A DNA stretch of 10,107 bases, from the NCBI GenBank assembly GCA_019313765.1, contig JAFDAP010000039.1, positions 1 to 10,107 of the forward strand, given 5' to 3'. The notes under the pieces are model-generated. The model made no database searches. It had not been told where the DNA came from and was given only the letters and a program-made list of their open reading frames with translations. Position 1 is the first letter of the stretch; each line of letters begins with the position of its first letter. This DNA comes from Deltaproteobacteria bacterium (GTDB lineage Bacteria; Desulfobacterota; DSM-4660; Desulfatiglandales; Desulfatiglandaceae). The translations under genes were made by a program, and so were the position numbers. Shown in pieces: positions 5,466 through 10,107 of the stretch.

Positions 5466-7766
5466 TTATATCCACCTTTTTATGAATGACTTGATGGTGT
5501 GTTTGGCCTTGACCATGACCAGGGGCTTTTTACAATCCCTGGCAAACTGCTCGGGGAGAGAACCCATGACTTTCTGTCGAAACACAGGGTCCCGGGTGGC
5601 CCCTATAACTACCAGATCGTAATGCCCGGTTTCCTCAATAAGTGTCTTCAGGCGATCCCGCGCAATGATATACTTTGGTTCAAAGAGTGAGCGGGGCGCC
5701 TTGATCTGGGGCAGGATCTCGTCCAAAAAGACATCAATGTCCAGGGTCGGTTTGCCCGGAGGCGCCACGTGCAGGATAACCACGTGGCCCTTATCCTTGT
5801 CCACCATGGTGTGGGCCGTCTCTAAGGCAAAGGCCGCATTGGGACCCCCGGCAATGGGGACCAGGACGCTCATGTATTTCTGCTGCTTGCAATCCTTGAA
5901 CACGGCAACATTGCAGGTCGCCCGCTCCAATACGGGATCTACAGTGCTTCCCAGGGAAAACCCGCGCCTGCGCCTGGGCCCCTTCCATCCCATGATGAGC
6001 AGATCGGCCTTTCTTTCCGCAGCGGCCGAGATGATTCCCCGGGCAAAGTTCCGGCAGTAACGCATGGTGCTGCCAAAGGCATAGCGGGGCGCTAAGTAAA
6101 GCATGGCCTCGGTGATGGCCTCCTCGCCTGCCTGCGTGTATTTGGATGCCTCCGAGAGTGGCACCTGGGGCGGTACGGGCACCATGTTGATAACCTCAAC
6201 TTCGGTAGAATCACCCTTTGCCTGGCAGAATTTGTAGCAGTTCATGGCAAGCGGCACTGCATTGTCCGGGTTTGCAACGGAAACCAGTATTCTGTACTCC
6301 CCCTTTGTGGGGATAGGCTCTTCCTGGAGCACGACTATTTCATCCTCGGTCCTTATGGCCTTGTGTTTGGAGTAAATGTGATAGATTGCAATTCCCGAAA
6401 ATATCCAGACAGGCCCGACAACCCAGGCAAGGGGGCTCATATGGACCAGCCATACGGCTAATACGGCCTGGATCAGGATAGCGGCAATGGGGGGAAATGG
6501 AAACAAAGGCATGATAAAGCCGTAAGTCATCTCGTCCACCATGTGACGGCGGATGCGGATCACGCAGAGATTAACCAGGAAGAAGAGAAAAAGAAACATC
6601 ATACTCGCGCTGGAGGCCACGTCAATGGTAGGCAGAAAGGTCGCCACGATAATAATAAGGCCCCCGGTGAACAGGAGGGCCATGTGAGGTGTGCGCCGTG
6701 TAGTATGCAGCCGGGAAAAGACCGCCGGTAACATGCGGTCCCTGCCGAGCGCGTATGAAGCCCGGGTGGCAGAGTAAATGGTGGCGTTCAGGGCCGAGGT
6801 AGAAGCGAATATGACCGTAATCGTGACTAAAATACTCCCGAAAGAGGGCATTAGACGAGATATGGCCTCGCCAAAGCCCTTGCTGCCATGGCTTCCGATC
6901 CATATCCATGCCGGTTGACCCACGTCCTTGACCCCAACAACAGACGCAAACGCGACCCCTACATAGGTAAAAACTACGATAACAATCGAGTAAATCATTG
7001 CCTTTGGAAGATTGCGCCGGGGTTCAATGGCCTCGTCGCCGGCCTGGGCAATGACCTCGAATCCTTCAAAGGCCACATACGTAAATCCCATGGTGATAAG
7101 GAGCTTGTCCCAGCCATTGGGAATAAAGGGCTGGAAGTTGGCCAGGCGGCCGGGGTCCGAGATTACTGTGCCGATACCCACTAATGCGATAAAGGCTAAG
7201 GTCACGGTCTGCCCTAACGTAAAAATAACACCTAATGTGCCGGTTTCAGATGAACCCCTGTAGTTGATGTAGATAAAAAAACTTGCGATCAGAATGGCGA
7301 CGCCCTTTTCCACCAGGACAAGCTGGGTGTCGGTCACTTGAATAATGCCTAATTGGGTTAAATAGTGTACGGTGTACAGTGCAAATGTGACGGCATAGAG
7401 ACTCCCTGCCACGGACGAGGCAAACCACTCCATCCACCCTGCTAAGAAGCTGGGGCCCCTTCCGAATGCGATCCTGGCAAAATTATAGGCGCCGCCCGCC
7501 CTGGGGATGGCCGAGCTCAATTCAGCATAGGACATGGCCGTGAACAGGGCAATTACCGCGTTGAGCGCAAAGGTAAGTATGACCCCGCCCGGCCCGGCCA
7601 CCCTTATGGCATTTCCGACCCCTAAGAAGACCCCGGCCCCGATCATCATGCCCACACCCATCATGGTGATGTGGAGAAGGGAGAGGTTGCGGGAAAGCTC
7701 GGTGGTTATTTTGGGATATTCGGCCCCGGAAGGGGCATCCGGGTCGTTCTCAGGACTTGTTTCCAT
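5466..7766 (-). CDS. APC superfamily amino-acid permease with two C-terminal UspA domains
   Basis: This is a 766-aa fusion. Residues about 24-465 form an APC-type permease with about 12 hydrophobic segments. The TM1 motif MIGAGVFLGVGNAIRVAGPGG (41-61) starts the core, AELSSAIPRAGGAYNFAR (81-98) is the TM2-3 loop, and FTYVAFEGFEVIAQAGDEA (228-246) is the TM6 region. The cytosolic tail carries two UspA domains. UspA-1 (about 490-625) has the exact ATP-binding pattern G-2x-G-9x-G-S (Gly593, Gly596, Gly606, Ser607). UspA-2 (about 630-753) has Gly722 and Gly735-Ser736, but the second Gly is Arg725. The domains probably sense nucleotide and adjust transport of an amino acid or polyamine that cannot be named from sequence. 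ATG 7766 lies inside the 3' end of the 54-aa upstream gene, with AAGGA 8 nt before it, suggesting translational coupling. It converges on the FAD oxidase with an 8-nt gap and no room for a separate terminator. Confidence 0.92.
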   Translation of the reverse strand: METSPENDPDAPSGAEYPKITTELSRNLSLLHITMMGVGMMIGAGVFLGVGNAIRVAGPGGVILTFALNAVIALFTAMSYAELSSAIPRAGGAYNFARIAFGRGPSFLAGWMEWFASSVAGSLYAVTFALYTVHYLTQLGIIQVTDTQLVLVEKGVAILIASFFIYINYRGSSETGTLGVIFTLGQTVTLAFIALVGIGTVISDPGRLANFQPFIPNGWDKLLITMGFTYVAFEGFEVIAQAGDEAIEPRRNLPKAMIYSIVIVVFTYVGVAFASVVGVKDVGQPAWIWIGSHGSKGFGEAISRLMPSFGSILVTITVIFASTSALNATIYSATRASYALGRDRMLPAVFSRLHTTRRTPHMALLFTGGLIIIVATFLPTIDVASSASMMFLFLFFLVNLCVIRIRRHMVDEMTYGFIMPLFPFPPIAAILIQAVLAVWLVHMSPLAWVVGPVWIFSGIAIYHIYSKHKAIRTEDEIVVLQEEPIPTKGEYRILVSVANPDNAVPLAMNCYKFCQAKGDSTEVEVINMVPVPPQVPLSEASKYTQAGEEAITEAMLYLAPRYAFGSTMRYCRNFARGIISAAAERKADLLIMGWKGPRRRRGFSLGSTVDPVLERATCNVAVFKDCKQQKYMSVLVPIAGGPNAAFALETAHTMVDKDKGHVVILHVAPPGKPTLDIDVFLDEILPQIKAPRSLFEPKYIIARDRLKTLIEETGHYDLVVIGATRDPVFRQKVMGSLPEQFARDCKKPLVMVKAKHTIKSFIKRWI

Positions 7767-7914
7767 TTATGATTTCCTTTTGTATCTCCCTCAGCGAACC
7801 GGGAGAGTGCGCGTGGATACGCTCGATAATGCGCCGGCTCCACAGGGCCAGAACAACTACACCGCCCAGGGCAATGGCAGTGAGGACTATGCCAATTAAT
7901 ATATCTAAAGTCAT
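7750..7914 (-). CDS. 54-aa single-pass membrane protein overlapping the permease gene
   Basis: Read on the minus strand, ATG 7914 opens 54 codons ending in TGA at 7750-7752, inside the permease reading frame, for a 17-nt overlap. The peptide starts MTLDILIGIVLTAIALGGVV and continues VLALW, a single hydrophobic helix (about residues 5-25). Then come SRRIIERIHAHSPGSLREIQ and a charged, amphipathic tail, giving a positive-inside topology with the tail in the cytosol. A GGAG site (GGAGTTGCTG before the ATG) lies at suitable spacing, and the ATG is the first in the frame. The overlap implies co-transcription and coupled translation with the permease, so a transporter accessory subunit is likely. 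Small single-helix proteins of this kind precede some sodium:solute symporter genes. I know of no established family for this one with APC-UspA fusions, so the function is inferred from position only. Confidence 0.7.
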   Translation of the reverse strand: MTLDILIGIVLTAIALGGVVVLALWSRRIIERIHAHSPGSLREIQKEIINGNKS

Positions 7915-8007
7915 CAGCAACTCCGGAACATCGTGTATTTTTGCGTTGAAACCAGGTCCTCATGACCAGGTCAGAGATATTAGGGTCTGCCTTGAAATAT
8001 TGTGTTT

Positions 8008-8158
8008 AAATATCCAAATTACAAGCACCAAATTACAAATAAATCTCAAACTCCAATATTCAATAACCAAAACCTTTCAGGGCGAGGCATTGTTTGGATT
8101 TTTGAATTTTGGTCATTGGAATTTGTTTGATATTTGTGAATTTGATATTTGGGATTTC
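8008..8158. repeat. AT-rich long palindromic repeat (CAAATTCCAAAT family), copy 2
   Basis: The left arm (about 8008-8073) is a string of CCAAATTACAA-like words ending in AACCAAAAC. After a short G+C-richer core (about 8074-8092), the right arm (8093-8158) holds the complementary TTTGGATTTTTGAATTTTGG and TTTGATATTTGGGATTT words. It has the same architecture and word set as the element at 2065-2225. It separates the permease operon from the divergently transcribed CDF gene. Long ORFs through it are translated repeat, not genes. Confidence 0.65.
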
Positions 8159-8321
8159 AATAAGCCAATGAAATTCCAACAAAGCAAATCCCCTCTGGAG
8201 ATAACCAAAGCCTAATCCTCTGGGTCAGGATTTTAATACTAAATCGCGGGTGACCATATACCACTTATGAATGTGCTTGTCAAATGCCAGTAGGAAAGGC
8301 GCAGGTGTAGATGAAATACGA

Positions 8322-8350
8322 TTGACCGATTTTAGGTTCTTATATATAAA
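8322..8350 (+). promoter_or_regulatory. Sigma70-like promoter upstream of the CDF transporter
   Basis: TTGACC (8322-8327) and TATAAA (8345-8350) are separated by 17 nt, each one base from the sigma70 consensus. This is the best promoter match I found in the window and it points toward the CDF gene. The predicted start near 8357 would give a leader of about 240 nt that includes the whole repeat element at 8373-8552. The adjacent TATATA gives alternative -10 registers with poorer spacing. No operator or metal-regulator palindrome was recognised. Confidence 0.45.
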
Positions 8351-8372
8351 ATCTAATTGGGCACCGTATCTG

Positions 8373-8552
8373 CTCAATAAATCGGGGGAACCCCCTCACC
8401 CTAACCCTCTCCCGCCAGTCGCCGACGCGCCATAGCCGCTATGGCGACGGTGCGGGGAGAGGGACTTTCCCTCCCCTTGTCGAAGATCCCCGCACATAGT
8501 GCGGGGGACGGGGGAGGGTTGGGGTGGGGGTGAGAAACCCCGACTTCTTGAG
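8373..8552. repeat. 180-bp terminal-inverted-repeat element with internal hairpins
   Basis: The ends are CTCAATAAATCGGGG (8373-8387) and the complement of CTCAAGAAGTCGGGG (8538-8552), matching at 13 of 15 positions. Inside, a C-rich arm (CTCACCCTAACCCTCTCCC, from about 8395) faces a G-rich arm ending GGGGGTGAG (to about 8534). Two perfect hairpins lie in the interior: CGCCATAG-CCG-CTATGGCG (8428-8446) and CCCCGCAC-ATA-GTGCGGGG (8488-8506). No protein is encoded. It looks like a MITE- or REP/BIME-type element. It ends 45 nt before the CDF start codon and downstream of the promoter candidate, so it would be transcribed as a heavily folded leader. Confidence 0.6.
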
Positions 8553-8597
8553 ATATTACTGAGCACCATAACCAGGATAGGCAATTAACCCGATAAA

Positions 8598-9599
8598 ATG
8601 AAAAACAACAAAGAAAAGACGCCTCAAGCGGTTCAACCCGGGCAGGTAAATAATTCATCAAGCCTGGATGAGATCAAAAAGGCCCGCACAAGGGCAGCCG
8701 TCTCCGTTTTTATCAACCTGACATTGGCCTTTGGTAAGGGGATTGCCGGTGTTTTAGCAGGGTCGTCGGCCCTCCTGGGCGACGCCATCAATTCGGCAAC
8801 CGACGTTATCGCATCGGCGGCCGCTTACATGGGATTGTGGTTGGCCGGCCGGCGTCATGCCTCATTTCCATACGGGCTTTATAAGGCTGAGACGATTGCA
8901 ACATTGGTCACTTCAATTGCCATTATTTTGGCGGGCTACGAGATAGGCCGGAGGGCGCTTTTAGGACCCGGGACCATGCCCGATGTTAAACTTGCCCTGC
9001 CCGTGGCTTTAGCATCTCTGGTTGTCAGCTTTTCATTCGGCTTTTACCAGCTTCGAATGGGCCGAAGGCTCCATTCCCCGGCCCTGGTGGCGGACGCCAG
9101 GGATTACCTTGCGGACGGAATGTCCACCGGCGTGGTCGTTATCAGTTTGATTGGCGCGTACTTTGGCCTTAACCTGGATCGATGGGCGGCCGGTGCCGTG
9201 GCCCTTTTTGTCTTCTGGTCGGGCGGACAATTGCTGTGGCGTGCCCTGCGTGATCTCATGGATGAGGCTATTGACCGGGACGCGGAACGGGAGATCATCG
9301 GTCTGGTGATGTCTCATCCCAGAGTAGGAAAGGTGGAACAGTGTTTAAGTCGCACTGCCGGGGGGCGATTTATCGTTGACTTAGACGTGGTTTTGAGAAC
9401 TCATTCCCACGAACTCGCCCACCGTATCGCTCACTCGCTGGAGCACGAAATATGCCGACAATTTCCCCGCGTGGTCATGGCCCGGATCAAAACACACAGC
9501 CGTCAACCAGAGCACATCCGGCGACTTACGCCGGTGAAAGAGCCGGGGAGCCGGGAGGGGTCATTGCAGACCACTTTGCCAAGGCGCCCTGGTTCTTGA
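8598..9599 (+). CDS. Cation diffusion facilitator (CDF) metal exporter, frame broken near the C-terminus
   Basis: As read this is 333 aa. Residues about 28-215 form the six-helix CDF membrane domain, and 228-300 form the ferredoxin-like cytosolic dimerisation domain. CDF proteins export divalent metals in exchange for protons. The transport-site motifs are LLGDAINSATD in TM2 (Asn65-xxx-Asp69) and VADARDYLADG in TM5 (Asp169-xxx-Asp173). This N-D/D-D set differs from the His-containing zinc type and resembles sites reported for manganese CDFs, so Mn or Fe efflux is more likely than Zn. An in-frame TAA at 8586 limits the start to ATG 8598, which lacks a good Shine-Dalgarno; AGGA at 8574-8577 is too far. 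After Gly321 the frame runs into unrelated, Arg/Pro-rich residues and stops. The -1 frame from base 9560 continues with a NifX-like domain, so the intact gene probably spans 8598-9829 (about 410 aa). Confidence 0.88.
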   Translation: MKNNKEKTPQAVQPGQVNNSSSLDEIKKARTRAAVSVFINLTLAFGKGIAGVLAGSSALLGDAINSATDVIASAAAYMGLWLAGRRHASFPYGLYKAETIATLVTSIAIILAGYEIGRRALLGPGTMPDVKLALPVALASLVVSFSFGFYQLRMGRRLHSPALVADARDYLADGMSTGVVVISLIGAYFGLNLDRWAAGAVALFVFWSGGQLLWRALRDLMDEAIDRDAEREIIGLVMSHPRVGKVEQCLSRTAGGRFIVDLDVVLRTHSHELAHRIAHSLEHEICRQFPRVVMARIKTHSRQPEHIRRLTPVKEPGSREGSLQTTLPRRPGS

Positions 9600-9829
9600 T
9601 GGAAACCATTGAGCGGGTTAGCAATAAAATTATCAGGGAGGAAAACCTTCAAAACCCCTACTGGCAAGCAGAAACCAGGCGTGGTTTTCTTGTAGGAAAG
9701 TGGCTGCTTGAATTAAAGCCGGATCAGGTTGTACTACCCCGGGACAAAGAAGGTACCGCCGCGGCATTGCTCAAGGAAGCGGGTGTGGAAATAAAACTTG
9801 CAAAGAATGCAAAGGTAAAAAATGTTTAG
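9452..9829 (+). CDS. NifX/NifB-like (dinitrogenase FeMo-cofactor-type) domain, probable C-terminal part of the CDF gene
   Basis: An ATG-started ORF opens at 9452, but only the part from base 9560 (residue 37) looks like a protein domain. It begins VIADHFAKAPWF and continues through METIERVSNKIIREENLQNP, a helix GFLVGKWLLEL, a strand DQVVLPRD and an LLKEAGVEI end. That is the pattern of the small Nitro_FeMo-Co (NifX/NifY/NifB C-terminal) fold, including the HF..AP.F signature. The first 36 residues are the CDF coding sequence read out of frame. CDF proteins with this domain fused at the C-terminus are known in prokaryotes as far as I recall. A -1 shift at GGGG 9557-9560 would give ...TPVKEPGSREG-VIADHFAKAPW, an uninterrupted junction. 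Alternatives are an independent start (GGAG lies 8 nt before 9452) or reinitiation at ATG 9599, which overlaps the CDF stop as TGATG but would lose the domain's beginning. Confidence 0.65.
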   Translation: MPTISPRGHGPDQNTQPSTRAHPATYAGERAGEPGGVIADHFAKAPWFLMETIERVSNKIIREENLQNPYWQAETRRGFLVGKWLLELKPDQVVLPRDKEGTAAALLKEAGVEIKLAKNAKVKNV

Positions 9830-10107
9830 AAACATACGACCTTGGCTCATCTTCATCTATCCAGAAAGCGCTGAAAAAACTACAGTGTTTATCTGTGTAA
9901 TCTGTGTCCAATTCTTAATTGGATAAGAGTTATTATCCTGTCCAATCTACCCTCGCTTTCAATAAGCCTTGTCGAAAAGTTTTATTCTTATTCTTACTGC
10001 TTGATGAATATCGCCCTCAATCTATACTAACGTATTATTCATTTTTTGCCTTCGGCTCAAAAGATTTACAAGGCCGAGAAGAATTTTATTTGCAACACAC
10101 AACATGT
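9830..10107. other. Terminal non-coding stretch with one small hairpin
   Basis: I see no gene here; frames on both strands are closed by frequent stops. The only clear structure is TCCAATT-CTT-AATTGGA (9907-9923), a perfect 7-bp A+T-rich hairpin without a following T-run. It is therefore unlikely to be a strong terminator for the CDF gene. The rest is A+T-rich spacer. Confidence 0.35.

Noticed and set aside
93..7960. 13-mer AGGACCTGGTTTC shared by 93-105 (plus) and 7948-7960 (minus), each upstream of a gene in sense orientation
   Set aside because: In 10 kb about one exact 13-mer match is expected by chance over both strands, and the flanks do not match.
7706..7963. 85-aa minus-strand ORF overlapping the permease start
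   Set aside because: It is out of frame with the better 54-aa ORF, which has a ribosome-binding site, a hydrophobic helix and coupled overlap; this one is Arg/His/Pro-rich with no domain.
7757..8215. 152-aa plus-strand ORF over the permease start and the second AT-rich repeat
   Set aside because: The first half is antisense to the 54-aa gene and the second half is translated repeat sequence; no Shine-Dalgarno.
8396..8661. Minus-strand ORFs over the 180-bp repeat
   Set aside because: Composed of translated C/G-rich palindrome (Pro-rich) and antisense of the CDF start.
9599..9829. Independent small gene starting at the TGATG overlap with the CDF stop
   Set aside because: Starting at 9599 removes the conserved VIADHFAKAPWF opening of the NifX-like domain, so a frameshifted fusion explains the data better.

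Overview
The window looks like bacterial chromosome of roughly 50% G+C. Genes have clear Shine-Dalgarno sites, and the spacers are long and full of palindromic repeats. Gene content (RidA, a Cys/Met-metabolism PLP enzyme, class II fumarase, a GlcD/VAO-type FAD oxidase, an APC-UspA fusion, a CDF transporter with a NifX-like tail) together with the repeat style suggests an anaerobic, environmental Desulfobacterota-type bacterium. That placement is inference; no rRNA or lineage marker is present.

Left part (1-3718, plus strand): ridA, then a trans-sulfuration-type PLP enzyme, then fumC. They are separated by 200-320 nt spacers and are probably separately expressed. RidA plus a PLP lyase makes metabolic sense, because RidA hydrolyses the reactive enamine/imine intermediates that such enzymes release. 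Centre (3719-5457): a 371-nt gene-free spacer holds at least four different palindromes, followed by a GlcD/VAO-like FAD oxidase whose stop lies 8 nt from the stop of the converging transporter gene. Right centre (5466-7914, minus strand): a 54-aa single-helix membrane protein overlaps by 17 nt the start of a 766-aa amino-acid permease that carries two C-terminal UspA domains. This is a probable two-gene, translationally coupled unit.

Right part (7915-10107): a repeat-rich spacer with a good sigma70-like promoter and a 180-bp terminal-inverted-repeat element leads into a CDF metal exporter. Its reading frame closes early, while a NifX/NifB-like (FeMo-co-binding-type) domain continues in the -1 frame. 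A single -1 shift at a GGGG run restores a smooth ~410-aa CDF-NifX fusion. The last 278 nt hold no recognisable gene.

No phage, IS transposase, CRISPR array, tRNA or rRNA was seen. The most notable features are the frameshifted CDF-NifX gene, the small protein overlapping the permease, and several families of inverted-repeat elements placed just upstream of genes.
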